NCBI RefSeq assembly: GCF_000312665.1
Contig: NZ_HF536772.1
Location: 1,328,382 to 1,392,381, forward strand
Source of the DNA: Rhizobium mesoamericanum STM3625
GTDB taxonomy: Bacteria; Pseudomonadota; Alphaproteobacteria; Rhizobiales; Rhizobiaceae
Direction of reading: 5' to 3'
DNA length: 64,000 nt
Below the pieces are notes generated by a model, which saw nothing but the letters and a program-made list of their open reading frames with translations, searched no databases and was not told where the DNA came from. This document shows positions 51,900 through 61,728 of the stretch, piece by piece; the first letter of the stretch is position 1, and each line of letters starts with the position of its first letter. The position numbers and the translations under genes were made by a program.

Positions 51900-52781
51900 C
51901 TATTTTAGGAAGCCGGGGCCCGAGCCGATGATCTTGTCGTCGAGCTTTCCGATGGCATCCTTGTCCTTGCCGTCATAGTCCATCGTATTCAGCATGTGAC
52001 GAATGAGATTCAACCGAGCACGGCGCTTGTCGTTGGCATGGATGACCGTCCACGGCGCATGTTTTGTATGCGTCTCCTTGAGCATCCGATCGCGCTTCTC
52101 GCTGTAGTCGCCCCATTTCGTCAGCGCCGCGATATCCATTGATGAGAGCTTCCAGACCTTGAGCGGATCGTGGCGCCGATCATGGAAGCGCTTCAGTTGC
52201 ATTTCCCGGCCGATATCGAGGTAGAATTTGAAGAAGAAGATGCCCTCGTGGGCAATCACCTTCTCGAGCAGAGGCGCCTGGTTCAGGAAGTCTTCATACT
52301 GCTTGGGCGTGCAGAAGCCCATGATGGGCTCTACGCCGGCCCGATTGTACCAGGACCGATCGAAGAGAACGAATTCTCCGGCTGTCGGGAACTGTGCGAT
52401 GTAGCGCTGGAAGTACCATTGCCCGGCTTCGCGCTCGGTAGGCTTGGTCAAGGCAACGACGCGGATAAGTCGGGGGTTCATGTGCGCTGACGAAGCGGAA
52501 ATCGCACCACCCTTGCCCGCAGCGTCTCGTCCTTCGAACAGCGCCATGACGCGCTTGCCGGTGGCCTGCAGCCAGAACTGCACCTTGACCAGCTCGATTT
52601 GCAGCTTTTCGAGATCCTTAAGGTATTCCTCTTCGTCGAGCTTCTTGTTGTAGGGAAAGTCGCCGGATTGCAGAGCCGCCTCCTCAACCCAGTCCGGCAG
52701 CACGGGATCGTCGACATCGAACATCCGCTTCTTTCCGTGGATGTCCAGTTCGACGGCTCTGCTCTCGACATTATCGGCCAT
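51900..52781 (-). CDS. ppk2: Polyphosphate kinase 2
   Basis: 293-residue PPK2-family enzyme that uses polyphosphate to phosphorylate nucleoside diphosphates (or the reverse). Walker A is [13 protein letters not shown], Walker [16 protein letters not shown], and the lid region [20 protein letters not shown]. Start at [10 protein letters not shown], with GGGGAG upstream. It is divergent from phoR and next to the phosphate-uptake genes, consistent with phosphate storage, though no Pho box was seen in the short shared promoter. Confidence 0.93.
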   Translation of the reverse strand: MADNVESRAVELDIHGKKRMFDVDDPVLPDWVEEAALQSGDFPYNKKLDEEEYLKDLEKLQIELVKVQFWLQATGKRVMALFEGRDAAGKGGAISASSAHMNPRLIRVVALTKPTEREAGQWYFQRYIAQFPTAGEFVLFDRSWYNRAGVEPIMGFCTPKQYEDFLNQAPLLEKVIAHEGIFFFKFYLDIGREMQLKRFHDRRHDPLKVWKLSSMDIAALTKWGDYSEKRDRMLKETHTKHAPWTVIHANDKRRARLNLIRHMLNTMDYDGKDKDAIGKLDDKIIGSGPGFLK

Positions 52782-52856
52782 GGCGTTCTCCCCGCTCAGA
52801 GTTTGTTGAACACAGGCGATCATATTTCCTGTTAAAAATCAAATATCTTGCAGATT

Positions 52857-54242
52857 ATGGAAATTCCTGTGTGTTCTCATTGCAGCCTTCTCGCCTGCAG
52901 GGTGAAGCCGAAAACTTCTGTCATGATTCACCGCTATCAGGCAGAGTTTGAAGATAAGAGTACGAGTCGAGATCGCGAGGGGCAGTTGGAAGACAAAGCA
53001 CAATGGACACGCAGCTTGTGGGCACGCATTCGCCAGGAGCGTCCGGTTCTGCTCGTGGCGCTTCTGATCGCGCTGATCGCTCTTGCGGTGGGCGCGAACA
53101 AGTGGGTCGTGCTCGGTCTTCTGTTGCTGATGATAGTCACGGCTTTGTGGCACGCGGTGCCAATCATCCCGAAAACTGAGCTGGAACCGGTTCCAAAGAC
53201 CATTGAGGCGCCTGGCAGTAACCTGGCCGAGGTTACCGCAACGCTCGCCGCGCTTGATATCCCAGTCATAGTTCTTTCCGGCGATGCTTCAGTGCTTTAC
53301 CAGAATCTTGCCGCGGAAAAAGCCTTTGGCGAGGCCCCCATCGGGGCCCATATATCCGCGCGGCTACGCTCGCCGGGCGTCCTCGACATGATCAGTGAGA
53401 CGATTGCGACCAACGCACCGAACCAGATCGAGCACTCCGAACGCCTGCCATCCGAGCGCGTCTACATCGTCCGCAGCGCTCCCGTTCGCTTCGAGGGGCA
53501 AGAGCCTGTGAATGAGCGCTGTTTCTTGGTTTCTTTTCGAGACATTTCCGAAGTCCGCCGCATCGACCGCATGCGCTCCGATTTTGTCGCCAATGCCAGC
53601 CACGAATTGCGTACGCCGCTTGCGTCGCTGCGTGGGTTCATCGAGACCATTCAGGGGCCGGCAAAGAACGACGCAAAGGCGCAGGAGCGGTTTCTCGGCA
53701 TCATGATGGATCAGGCCACCCGCATGAGCCGCCTCGTGGATGACCTGCTTTCCCTTTCGAGGCTGGAATTGAAGTCGCATATCGCCCCGGATGAAAAAGT
53801 CGATCTCGTTCCCTTGCTCGGTCATGTCAGGGATTCGCTGGTGCCGCTTGCAAATGACGTCGGGGTCGAAATCGCTCTGCATCTCCCGCAAGGCGAGGCA
53901 GAGGTGCTGGGCGACCGCGATGAGCTGGTTCAGGTCTTTGAAAACCTGATAGAAAATGCGTGCAAGTATGGGCAGGAGGGCAAGACCGTTGATGTATTCC
54001 TGAAGAACGGTCAGGGGGAGCCGGTGGAGGTGACCGTAGTAGACAAGGGGCCTGGCATTCCAGCTGAGCATGTGCCGCGCCTGACGGAGCGATTCTATCG
54101 CGTAAGCATTGAGGATAGTCGCTCGAAAAAGGGCACGGGGTTGGGCCTTGCTATCGTCAAACACATCCTAACGCGCCACCGCGCCCGACTGATCGTCAAG
54201 TCGGAAGTCGGCAAGGGAACGAGCTTTACCGTGCGGTTTTGA
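52857..54242 (+). CDS. phoR: Phosphate regulon sensor histidine kinase
   Basis: Membrane sensor kinase. Two closely spaced hydrophobic segments (VLLVALLIALIALAVG, VVLGLLLLMIVTALW) are followed by a PAS-like domain, the H-box NASHELRTPLASLRGF, and ATPase motifs ENLIENACKYG, DKGPGIP and GTGLGLAIVKH. It autophosphorylates and controls PhoB; with PstSCAB-PhoU it senses external phosphate. The start is uncertain: ATG at 52857, ATG at 52923 or a TTG at 52986 are all in frame, none with a strong ribosome site. The shortest would fit family length best. Confidence 0.92.
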   Translation: MEIPVCSHCSLLACRVKPKTSVMIHRYQAEFEDKSTSRDREGQLEDKAQWTRSLWARIRQERPVLLVALLIALIALAVGANKWVVLGLLLLMIVTALWHAVPIIPKTELEPVPKTIEAPGSNLAEVTATLAALDIPVIVLSGDASVLYQNLAAEKAFGEAPIGAHISARLRSPGVLDMISETIATNAPNQIEHSERLPSERVYIVRSAPVRFEGQEPVNERCFLVSFRDISEVRRIDRMRSDFVANASHELRTPLASLRGFIETIQGPAKNDAKAQERFLGIMMDQATRMSRLVDDLLSLSRLELKSHIAPDEKVDLVPLLGHVRDSLVPLANDVGVEIALHLPQGEAEVLGDRDELVQVFENLIENACKYGQEGKTVDVFLKNGQGEPVEVTVVDKGPGIPAEHVPRLTERFYRVSIEDSRSKKGTGLGLAIVKHILTRHRARLIVKSEVGKGTSFTVRF

Positions 54243-54304
54243 CATAAAGCTGCAGCCAATCCTGCAGAGTCCTCCATTTTTCATAATGAAATCAATCGCA
54301 TAAT

Positions 54305-54322
54305 CCGTCACAAATGTTTCAT
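54305..54322 (+). promoter_or_regulatory. Pho box upstream of pstS
   Basis: CCGTCAC, AAAT, GTTTCAT: two 7-bp half-sites, each matching CTGTCAT at five positions, spaced by AT-rich 4 bp. It is 119 bp upstream of the pstS start in a 198-bp gap. PhoB, encoded at the end of the same cluster, is the expected activator. Confidence 0.65.
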
Positions 54323-54440
54323 CGAATTGACATAAAAGCTCTGGTCATCAGGGGCTAAAGAGAGCGTGCCGCTGATATGACGGCAACGCCGAAGGCCATC
54401 GAAGGCCGCACTCAGACCGCAATATGCCCGGGAGATTGTT

Positions 54441-55475
54441 ATGAACGCTTTTAAACTCACGGTCGCAGCACTTGCCGCTTCCGCCGCTTTCGCTGGCGCG
54501 GCCGTCGCTCGCGACCAGGTTCAGGTCGCTGGCTCGTCCACCGTCCTGCCTTACGCCAAGATCGTTGCCGAAACCTTCGGCGAAACCTTTAAGGACTTCA
54601 AGACGCCAGTCGTTGAATCTGGCGGCACGGGCGCTGGCCTTAAGGAATTCTGCAAGGGCGTCGGCCCTGACACCATCGACGTCGCTAACGCTTCGCGTCC
54701 GATCAACGCCAAGGAACTGGACGCCTGCAAGGCAGCTGGCGTAACCGACATCCAGGAAGTCAAGATCGGTTACGACGGCATCGTCTTCGCAACCGACGCG
54801 TCCAACCCGGACGTTGCCTACGTTCCGGCCGACATCTACAAGGCTCTAGCCGCCCAGGTCGTCGTTGACGGCAAGCTCGTCGCCAACCCGTACAAGAAGT
54901 GGTCGGAAGTCAACCCGCAGCTCCCGGCGGTTGACATTGCTGCCTACATCCCGGGCGAAAAGCACGGCACGCGCGAAGTCTTCGAACAGAACGTCCTCGC
55001 TGCTGGCTGCAAGGCTGCCGGCGCTCTCGACGTCATCAAGGCTTCGATCTCTGACGCAGCTGCTCAGACCAAGGCTTGCGTCGCAGTCCGCAAGGACGGT
55101 GCGGCTGTAGACATCGATGGCGACTATCCGGAAACACTGGCACGCATCGCCGCCAACAAGACCGGCGTCGGCGTCTTCGGCCTTTCCTTTTATCAAAACA
55201 ACGCTGACAAGCTGAAGGTTGCGAGCGTTAACGGTATCGTTCCGTCGACCGAAACCATCGCGAATGGCACCTACCCGGTTTCTCGCCCGCTGTTCTTCTA
55301 TGTCAAGAAGGCACACCTCGGCGTGATCCCGGGACTGAAGGAATACGTCAACTTCTTCGTTTCCGACCAGATGATCGGCCCCGATGGCCCACTCGCTGAA
55401 TACGGCCTCGTTGCCGCTCCTGATGCCGAGCGCGACGCGATCCGCAAGGGCGTTGAAGACGGCAAGACCATGTAA
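54441..55475 (+). CDS. pstS: Phosphate-binding periplasmic protein
   Basis: 344 residues with a signal peptide ending AAVARD. Phosphate ligands are in VAGSSTVLPYAK, ESGGTGAGLKEFC and EKHGTREVFEQ. Codon use is strikingly biased to preferred codons, consistent with high expression under phosphate starvation. First gene of the pst operon; a strong hairpin follows it. Confidence 0.96.
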   Translation: MNAFKLTVAALAASAAFAGAAVARDQVQVAGSSTVLPYAKIVAETFGETFKDFKTPVVESGGTGAGLKEFCKGVGPDTIDVANASRPINAKELDACKAAGVTDIQEVKIGYDGIVFATDASNPDVAYVPADIYKALAAQVVVDGKLVANPYKKWSEVNPQLPAVDIAAYIPGEKHGTREVFEQNVLAAGCKAAGALDVIKASISDAAAQTKACVAVRKDGAAVDIDGDYPETLARIAANKTGVGVFGLSFYQNNADKLKVASVNGIVPSTETIANGTYPVSRPLFFYVKKAHLGVIPGLKEYVNFFVSDQMIGPDGPLAEYGLVAAPDAERDAIRKGVEDGKTM

Positions 55476-55484
55476 GGACCTTTG

Positions 55485-55512
55485 CCGGCGCGATCTTCCC
55501 GTCGCGCCGGCA
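55485..55512. terminator. Intercistronic hairpin between pstS and pstC
   Basis: Perfect 10-bp stem GCCGGCGCGA / TCGCGCCGGC with an 8-nt loop, 9 bp past the pstS stop and about 115 bp before pstC. The trailing ATTTCC is a weak T-tract. Likely partial terminator or mRNA stabiliser for pstS. Confidence 0.75.
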
Positions 55513-55626
55513 TTTCCTTGTCCCGCCAATCGGGACGAGGTCTGAACTTCTCCAAGTTTGAGAGCCGGATCGGTCCGCCTGCCGTTTCCGCTTTTTCGGG
55601 GTCAAAGGGCCTGGGGACCTAAACGA

Positions 55627-57108
55627 ATGGGTACATCCATTATACTCTTGTGTCTCGTGGTGCTTGGCGCCGTTGCTTATATTGCAGCGCGCAGCCGTGC
55701 TATGGCGCTTGCTGGGGGCAAGTCCTCCACGCTGCATTCGCGACCGGGCTACTACGGCGTCCATGCCGCAATTTGGACGGTGCTGCCGGCACTGATCGTG
55801 CTGTGCGCCTGGCTTGCAATCAGTCCGTCGGTCATTGAATCTTCCGTCCGCGGCACTTTCCCGGACGATGTCAGGGCGCTGCCCGCCGCCCAGCAGAATC
55901 TGAACTACGGGATGGTCAGCGCGATCGCGCGCGGCCTGCCGCTACTCACTGCGGAGGAGGTTGCCGGTGCTGCCAGCGACCCGGTGGGTCTCCAGGCAAA
56001 GCTAGCCTCAAAGGGCGTTCCGCTTGCCGGTCAGCCGCAGCCCTACATGATCGAGGCGGCGCAGAAGCTGAATGCTGAATCCGGCTCCAGCCGCCTCGTA
56101 ATGACGGCAATCGTTCTTGCGCTGGCCGTTGCCGGTGCTTTCTATGCGCTTCGCGAGGTCGCACCGCGGTTCCGCGCGCGCAACCGCGTCGAGCGCGTTA
56201 TGCTCTGGGGTCTCCTTTTGGCATCGTCGATCGCCATCCTGACGACAATCGGTATCGTCCTGTCGATGCTGACGGAAGCCGCCAACTTCTTCGCTGTTGT
56301 TCCCGCTGCTGACTTCTTCTTCGGGACGGTCTGGGATCCGCGATTTGCTGGTGCCGGCAGCTCGTCCTTTGGGCAATTTGGCTTGATCCCGCTGTTGCTC
56401 GGCACGCTTTACATCGGCTTCGTAGCAATGCTGGTGGCGGTGCCCGTCGGCCTATTCGCGGCGATCTACATGGCTGAATACGCTGCTCCCAGGGTCCGCT
56501 CGATCGCAAAGCCGCTGCTTGAAGTCCTCGCCGGCATTCCAACGATCGTTTACGGCTTCTTCGCTCTGGTCACCGTCGGCCCATTCCTGCGTGACCTGTC
56601 TTCGCAGGTGAGCGGCCTGCTCTCCGGCAACTACACGAACTTCATTCAGGCGCAGAGCGTCCTGACGGCGGGCATCGTCATGGGCATCATGCTGATCCCA
56701 TACGTTTCGTCGCTGTCGGATGATATCATAACTGCCGTGCCGCGTGCGCTGCGCGATGGTTCGCTCGGGCTAGGCGCCACCCGCTCGGAAACGATCAAGA
56801 AGGTCGTGCTTCCCGCAGCGCTGCCAGGCATTGTTGGCGCGCTTCTGATGACAGCGTCGCGCGCCATCGGCGAAACCATGATCGTGGTACTGGCCGCTGG
56901 CGTCGCCGCTCGCATCCAACTCAATCCGTTCGAGCCGATGACGACAGTGACGGTCAAGATCGTCAACCAGCTGACCGGCGACCTTGAGTTCACCTCACCG
57001 CAGACGCTGGTTGCCTTCGCGCTTGGCATTACGCTGTTTTTCATCACGCTTTGCCTCAACATCTACGCGCTCTATATCGTGCGCAAATACCGGGAGCAGT
57101 ACGAATGA
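55627..57108 (+). CDS. pstC: Phosphate ABC transporter permease PstC
   Basis: 493-residue inner-membrane permease, longer than E. coli PstC because of extra N-terminal helices and a periplasmic segment (about 65-150), as is usual in alphaproteobacteria. The C-terminal BPD domain has LRDGSLGLGATRSETIKKVVLPAALPGI and SRAIGETMIVVLAAG. Start at MGTSIILLC, behind GGGGACC; an upstream in-frame start is possible. Overlaps pstA by 4 bp. Confidence 0.93.
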   Translation: MGTSIILLCLVVLGAVAYIAARSRAMALAGGKSSTLHSRPGYYGVHAAIWTVLPALIVLCAWLAISPSVIESSVRGTFPDDVRALPAAQQNLNYGMVSAIARGLPLLTAEEVAGAASDPVGLQAKLASKGVPLAGQPQPYMIEAAQKLNAESGSSRLVMTAIVLALAVAGAFYALREVAPRFRARNRVERVMLWGLLLASSIAILTTIGIVLSMLTEAANFFAVVPAADFFFGTVWDPRFAGAGSSSFGQFGLIPLLLGTLYIGFVAMLVAVPVGLFAAIYMAEYAAPRVRSIAKPLLEVLAGIPTIVYGFFALVTVGPFLRDLSSQVSGLLSGNYTNFIQAQSVLTAGIVMGIMLIPYVSSLSDDIITAVPRALRDGSLGLGATRSETIKKVVLPAALPGIVGALLMTASRAIGETMIVVLAAGVAARIQLNPFEPMTTVTVKIVNQLTGDLEFTSPQTLVAFALGITLFFITLCLNIYALYIVRKYREQYE

Positions 57109-58427
57109 CGGATATTGTTTCTCCGGTTCAGGGCGTTGTCGTTTCAAAGGCGCCTGTACGCCGTGATATCGGCCTGAAGCGCCGCTATGCAGCTGAACGT
57201 CGGTTCCGTTTGTACGGCATTGCCGCGATCTCCTTTGGCCTGATATTCCTGGCGATCCTGCTGACGAGCATTATCAGTAAGGGCTACACGGCCTTTCAGC
57301 AGACCGCGATCACGTTGCCGATCGAATTCAGCGAAAAGGTACTTGATCCGAACAACAAGCGAGCGACTGACCCCTCGGTTCTGGTTGCTGCGAACTACTC
57401 TGTTCTCATCCGCGATGCGATGATCAAGGCACTGAACCTCAATGCGTCGAGCCGTCCGGATGTCCGTGACGCGACCGCGATGGTATCCAAGGGTGCGCCA
57501 ATCCAGCTGCGCGACATGGTCGTTGCCGATCCGTCGCTGATCGGCAAGACCGTCAATGTAACGCTGCTTGCCGACGCCAACATCGATTCCGCCAACAAGG
57601 GTCAGATCGACCTCAAGGTTGACGAAAAGAATCGTAAGGTGAACGATAAGCAGGTTGGGTGGATGAACCAGCTGGCCGAGAGCGGCGCCCTGCACAAGAA
57701 GTTCAACACCGGGCTTTTCGTCAACGGCAACTCCAGCCGCCCTGAAGCTGCGGGCCTCGGCGTTGCGTTGATTGGCTCGCTTTATTTGATGCTGATCGTG
57801 CTTGTCCTCTCGCTGCCGATCGGCGTTGCCGCGTCGATTTATCTCGAGGAGTTCGCCCCGAAGAACAAGCTGACGGACCTGATCGAGGTGAACATCAACA
57901 ACCTCGCAGCCGTTCCCTCGATCGTTTATGGTCTGCTCGGCCTTGCCGTCTTCATCAACTTCGCAGGCCTGCCGCGCTCGGCCTCGCTGGTGGGTGGCCT
58001 TGTCTTGACCCTTATGACGCTGCCGACGATCATCATCGCCACTCGCGCAGCCCTTCGCGCCGTGCCGCCGTCGATCCGCGCCGCCGCTCTCGGCCTTGGG
58101 GCTTCCAAGATGCAGATGGTATTCCACCACGTGTTGCCGCTTGCGATGCCCGGCATCCTGACCGGCACCATTATCGGCCTGGCGCACGCGCTAGGCGAGA
58201 CCGCTCCGCTCCTCCTGATCGGCATGGTCGCCTTCGTTGCCAACGCGCCTGCAACGCCCTTGGAGCCTTCGACGGCTCTGCCGGTACAGGTCTATATGTG
58301 GGCCAACGAAGCCGAGCGTGCCTTCGTCGAGCGCACGTCGGGCGCCATCATCGTCCTGCTCCTGTTCCTGATCGTCATGAACCTCGGAGCCATTCTCTTG
58401 CGTCGTCGCTTTGAGCGCCGCTGGTAA
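57105..58427 (+). CDS. pstA: Phosphate ABC transporter permease PstA
   Basis: 440 residues. One N-terminal membrane helix, a long periplasmic insert (about 70-200, DUF3333-like), then the permease domain with [26 protein letters not shown] and [13 protein letters not shown]. The start codon overlaps the pstC stop (ATGA). Partner of PstC in the phosphate channel. Confidence 0.93.
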   Translation: MTDIVSPVQGVVVSKAPVRRDIGLKRRYAAERRFRLYGIAAISFGLIFLAILLTSIISKGYTAFQQTAITLPIEFSEKVLDPNNKRATDPSVLVAANYSVLIRDAMIKALNLNASSRPDVRDATAMVSKGAPIQLRDMVVADPSLIGKTVNVTLLADANIDSANKGQIDLKVDEKNRKVNDKQVGWMNQLAESGALHKKFNTGLFVNGNSSRPEAAGLGVALIGSLYLMLIVLVLSLPIGVAASIYLEEFAPKNKLTDLIEVNINNLAAVPSIVYGLLGLAVFINFAGLPRSASLVGGLVLTLMTLPTIIIATRAALRAVPPSIRAAALGLGASKMQMVFHHVLPLAMPGILTGTIIGLAHALGETAPLLLIGMVAFVANAPATPLEPSTALPVQVYMWANEAERAFVERTSGAIIVLLLFLIVMNLGAILLRRRFERRW

Positions 58428-58441
58428 ACGGAGTAGACATT

Positions 58442-59257
58442 ATGAATATGTTGACGGAAGCAGCAGTTGAGAAAGCGGTTGATCAGAAGATGAATACCAT
58501 TCCCTACAAGATGATCGGCCAGGACGTCTCGGTTTACTACGGCGAGAAGCGTGCCCTTTTCGATGTGAAGCTGAACATCCGCGAAAACACGGTAACAGCA
58601 CTGATCGGTCCTTCCGGTTGCGGCAAGTCGACCTTCCTGCGCAGTCTCAATCGCATGAACGACACGATCGACGGCTGCCGCGTTACCGGCAAGATCACGC
58701 TCGACGGCGAAGATATTTACGATCCGACCATTGACGTGGTGGAGGTGCGAGCCCGCGTCGGTATGGTGTTCCAGAAGCCGAACCCGTTCCCGAAGACGAT
58801 CTACGAAAACGTCGCCTACGGCCCGCGCATCCACGGTCTTGCCAGGTCGAAGGCGGACATGGACCAGATCGTCGAGCTCAGCCTGCAGCGCGCCGGTCTG
58901 TGGAACGAGGTGAAGGATCGCGTTCATGAGGCCGGAACGGGTCTTTCTGGTGGCCAGCAGCAGCGCCTGTGCATCGCCCGCGCCGTTGCCGTCAGCCCCG
59001 AAGTGATCCTGATGGACGAGCCGTGCTCGGCACTCGATCCGATCGCTACGGCAAAGGTCGAGGAACTGATCCACGAACTCCGCGAGAACTACACGATCGT
59101 CATCGTGACGCACTCGATGCAGCAGGCCGCCCGCGTTTCGCAGCGTACCGCCATGTTCCACCTCGGCAATCTCGTCGAGGAGAACGACACCGACAAGATG
59201 TTTACGAATCCGGACGATCCGCGCACCCAGGATTACATCATGGGCCGTTTCGGTTGA
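58442..59257 (+). CDS. pstB: Phosphate ABC transporter ATP-binding protein
   Basis: 271-residue ATPase: Walker [10 protein letters not shown] (about 58-66), signature [14 protein letters not shown], Walker [13 protein letters not shown]-loop VTHSMQQA. Complete PstB features. It is 14 bp after pstA and energises uptake. Confidence 0.97.
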   Translation: MNMLTEAAVEKAVDQKMNTIPYKMIGQDVSVYYGEKRALFDVKLNIRENTVTALIGPSGCGKSTFLRSLNRMNDTIDGCRVTGKITLDGEDIYDPTIDVVEVRARVGMVFQKPNPFPKTIYENVAYGPRIHGLARSKADMDQIVELSLQRAGLWNEVKDRVHEAGTGLSGGQQQRLCIARAVAVSPEVILMDEPCSALDPIATAKVEELIHELRENYTIVIVTHSMQQAARVSQRTAMFHLGNLVEENDTDKMFTNPDDPRTQDYIMGRFG

Positions 59258-59300
59258 TTGCCGGCGTCGGTAACACTCACGATATTCAAGGATGAGCTCT

Positions 59301-60014
59301 ATGGCATCGACACATATCTTTTCTGCGTACGACGATGATTTGAAGTTCCTGTCCCGCCGGATCTCGGAAATGGGTGGTTTGGCCGAGCAGATGGTCTCGG
59401 ATGCCGTTCGCGCGCTCGTTAACGGCGACACGGCTTTGGCTCAGAAGGTAATCTCCGACGACGTGATCCTCGATCACGCCGAACGCGAGATCGGTGACAA
59501 GGCAATCGTCACTATCGCTCGCCGCCAGCCGATGGCGGCCGACCTCCGCGAGATCATGGGTTCCATCCGCATTGCGGCCGATCTCGAGCGCGTCGGCGAC
59601 CTTGGCAAGAACACCGCCAAGCGGGTCATTGCCGTCCAGAGCGCAGGGGTGCCGCGCAAGCTCGCCCGCGGCCTCGAGCATCTTTCGGAGCTCGCGCTGG
59701 TTCAGCTCAAGGAAGTCCTTGATGTCTACACGAGCCGCGCTGCCGATAAGGCGAAGTCGATCCGCGAGCGCGACGAGGAAATCGACGCAATGTACACCTC
59801 GTTGTTCCGCGAGATGCTCACCTACATGATGGAAGATCCGCGCAACATCACCAGCTGCACGCATCTTCTGTTCTGCGCCAAGAACATCGAGCGCATCGGC
59901 GACCACGCGACCAACATTGCCGAAACCATCTATTACATGGCCACCGGTGCTCAGCCGGAAGGCGAACGTCCGAAGGACGATACCGCCAACACCGTCGGCG
60001 CAATCACTGAATAG
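59301..60014 (+). CDS. phoU: Phosphate uptake regulator PhoU
   Basis: 237-residue all-helical protein with two PhoU repeats; metal-site motifs are in ERVGDLGKNTAKR and ERIGDHATNIAE (E/DxxxD pattern). It restrains PhoR-PhoB signalling when phosphate is plentiful. I prefer the ATG at 59301 (MASTHIFSAY), with GGATGAG upstream; an in-frame ATG three codons earlier at 59292 is possible. Confidence 0.95.
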   Translation: MASTHIFSAYDDDLKFLSRRISEMGGLAEQMVSDAVRALVNGDTALAQKVISDDVILDHAEREIGDKAIVTIARRQPMAADLREIMGSIRIAADLERVGDLGKNTAKRVIAVQSAGVPRKLARGLEHLSELALVQLKEVLDVYTSRAADKAKSIRERDEEIDAMYTSLFREMLTYMMEDPRNITSCTHLLFCAKNIERIGDHATNIAETIYYMATGAQPEGERPKDDTANTVGAITE

Positions 60015-60049
60015 TCGTTCCGCGATCGCGCCCCAGGAGACCGAAAAGA

Positions 60050-60733
60050 ATGATCCCTAAAGTAGCTGTCGTTGAAGACGAAGAAGCATTGAGCGTGCTT
60101 CTTCGCTATAATCTTGAAGCCGAAGGTTTTGAGGTCGACACCATCCTGCGCGGCGACGAGGCCGAGATCCGGCTGCAGGAACGCACACCAGACCTTCTGA
60201 TCCTCGATTGGATGCTGCCGGGCGTGTCCGGCATCGAGCTCTGCCGCCGCCTGCGTATGCGGCCGGAAACCGAGCGCCTGCCGATCATCATGCTGACGGC
60301 TCGCGGCGAGGAAAGCGAACGCGTCCGCGGCCTCTCCACCGGCGCCGACGACTACGTGGTCAAGCCCTTCTCGACGCCGGAGCTGGTTGCTCGCGTCAAG
60401 GCGATGCTGCGGCGCGCCAAGCCGGAGGTGCTCTCCACGCTGCTGAAGTGTGGCGATATCGAGCTCGATCGCGAGACGCATCGCGTTCATCGCAAGAGCC
60501 GCGAAGTCCGCCTGGGCCCGACCGAGTTCCGGCTTCTCGAGTTCTTGATGGCTTCGCCTGGCCGCGTCTTCTCTCGCTCACAGCTTCTGGACGGCGTATG
60601 GGGGCATGACATCTATGTTGACGAGCGCACCGTCGACGTGCACGTGGGACGCCTGCGCAAGGCGCTGAACTTCTCGAATATGCAGGACGTCATCCGCACC
60701 GTGCGCGGCGCCGGATATTCCATGGAAGCTTAG
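60050..60733 (+). CDS. phoB: Phosphate regulon response regulator
   Basis: 227 residues: receiver domain with acidic pocket VEDEE (9-11), phospho-acceptor Asp53 in LILDWMLPG, and VKPF lysine; C-terminal OmpR-type winged helix with VDVHVGRLRKAL. It activates Pho-box promoters such as the one before pstS. It lies 35 bp after phoU, completing the cluster. Confidence 0.97.
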   Translation: MIPKVAVVEDEEALSVLLRYNLEAEGFEVDTILRGDEAEIRLQERTPDLLILDWMLPGVSGIELCRRLRMRPETERLPIIMLTARGEESERVRGLSTGADDYVVKPFSTPELVARVKAMLRRAKPEVLSTLLKCGDIELDRETHRVHRKSREVRLGPTEFRLLEFLMASPGRVFSRSQLLDGVWGHDIYVDERTVDVHVGRLRKALNFSNMQDVIRTVRGAGYSMEA

Positions 60734-60779
60734 GACTTTCCAGGTGAAAGCCGGAGAGACCACCATCACCGCTTCAAAG

Positions 60780-60807
60780 AAAAACGGGCCCACGTGGGCC
60801 CGTTTTT
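60780..60807. terminator. Bidirectional terminator between phoB and gcrA
   Basis: A perfect 28-bp palindrome: five A, CGGGCC, CACGTG, GGCCCG, five T. T-tracts exist for both strands, so it can end both the phoB and the gcrA transcripts. Confidence 0.92.
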
Positions 60808-60833
60808 ACTGTGTTCCTTATCCGGCTTCCGGG

Positions 60834-61367
60834 TTAAGCGACCCGGTTGGCTGCCTTGCGGCGCTCGTTAACCGGCTGATAGGCCATGCGCTGATGGTAG
60901 GTGCAATAAGGCGAGGAATCTGGAGACTCGCAACCGCAGAAATGGAAGTCGTCCTTCAGCGGATCGCCGACCGGCCACTTGCAGGTGCGCTCGGTCAGTT
61001 CGGTAAGGCCGAGGCGGCGCGAAATCGGAACGACCACGTTCGCGGCCGGACGGAAGCTGACCTCCTCGACCGCATCGATCTCGATCTCTTCCTTCAGCAT
61101 TGTAGCGCCCTGCTGGCGAGTGACCGTGCGCGTGGCGACGCGCGATGCGTAGGCCGGCGCGCGCGGCACGGAAGTGGTGCGCTTGGGCGTTCTGACCGTT
61201 GTCGTCGTGCCCCCAGCCTTGGCGCGGCCCGGCAAACTCAAACGGTGGACTTTGCCAATGACGGCGTTACGGCTTACACCGCCAAGTTGTGCCGCGATCT
61301 GGCTGGCGCTCAGTCCCTCGGACCACAGCTTCTTCAGTTTTTCAACGCGCTCGTCTGTCCAGTTCAT
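60834..61367 (-). CDS. gcrA: GcrA cell-cycle regulator
   Basis: 177 residues. The N-terminal HTH (about 1-45) is the GcrA hallmark: MNWTDERVEKLKKLWSEGLS, then SQIAAQLGGVSRNAVIGKVHRL. A basic, Thr/Pro-rich linker follows. The C-terminal part has TCKWPVGDP, FHFCGC and SPYCTYHQRMAYQP with conserved Cys/His that contact sigma-70. GcrA activates promoters carrying CcrM-methylated GANTC sites. Its own upstream region has a dense GANTC cluster. Confidence 0.95.
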   Translation of the reverse strand: MNWTDERVEKLKKLWSEGLSASQIAAQLGGVSRNAVIGKVHRLSLPGRAKAGGTTTTVRTPKRTTSVPRAPAYASRVATRTVTRQQGATMLKEEIEIDAVEEVSFRPAANVVVPISRRLGLTELTERTCKWPVGDPLKDDFHFCGCESPDSSPYCTYHQRMAYQPVNERRKAANRVA

Positions 61368-61516
61368 GCCCCTGTCTCCGCCTTATTAGCGTTGGTGTAG
61401 GCAGAATCCTTCACCGTTGCCCCGGACGTATCCGAGGCAAGAAACGCTTGCTCGATTTTGGTGACTAGTTCCGCCGCATGCAGTCTAGTAATTGAGTTTT
61501 AACCTAGTGTGAGGCT

Positions 61517-61592
61517 GACTCCGTGACAAGAGTCGGTTGAATCTCGGCGAATCGAATTTCAAGTTTTCCCCAACTTGCTTGGCGCGAGAGTC
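61517..61592. promoter_or_regulatory. Cluster of five GANTC (CcrM) sites upstream of gcrA
   Basis: GACTC at 61517, GAGTC at 61530, GAATC at 61539, GAATC at 61549, GAGTC at 61588: five in 76 bp, against roughly one per 256 bp by chance. A sixth (61404) lies close to the gcrA start. The first four are spaced 9-13 bp. Confidence 0.7.
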
Positions 61593-61670
61593 ATTTATGC
61601 AACATTAGTTGTTGATAGAGCTGGCACCTTCGTATGGCAGCTTGACGCGTGCGGGAAAACCTCAGTTTTG

Positions 61671-61699
61671 TTGACATAGCAGTGCGAAAAGTAAATAGT
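61671..61699 (+). promoter_or_regulatory. Sigma-70-like promoter for argD
   Basis: Perfect -35 TTGACA (61671-61676), 17-nt spacer, weak -10 AATAGT (61694-61699). Predicted start near 61706, giving a leader of about 90 nt. Confidence 0.5.
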
Positions 61700-61705
61700 G
61701 CTGCT

Positions 61706-61728
61706 TGCCGCCGAAAGGCGGCATTTTT
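61706..61728 (+). terminator. Terminator-like hairpin in the argD leader
   Basis: TGCCGCC, gaaa, GGCGGCA, then TTTTT: perfect 7-bp stem with a GNRA tetraloop and T-tract. It either ends an upstream short RNA or acts as a leader element for argD. Confidence 0.6.
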
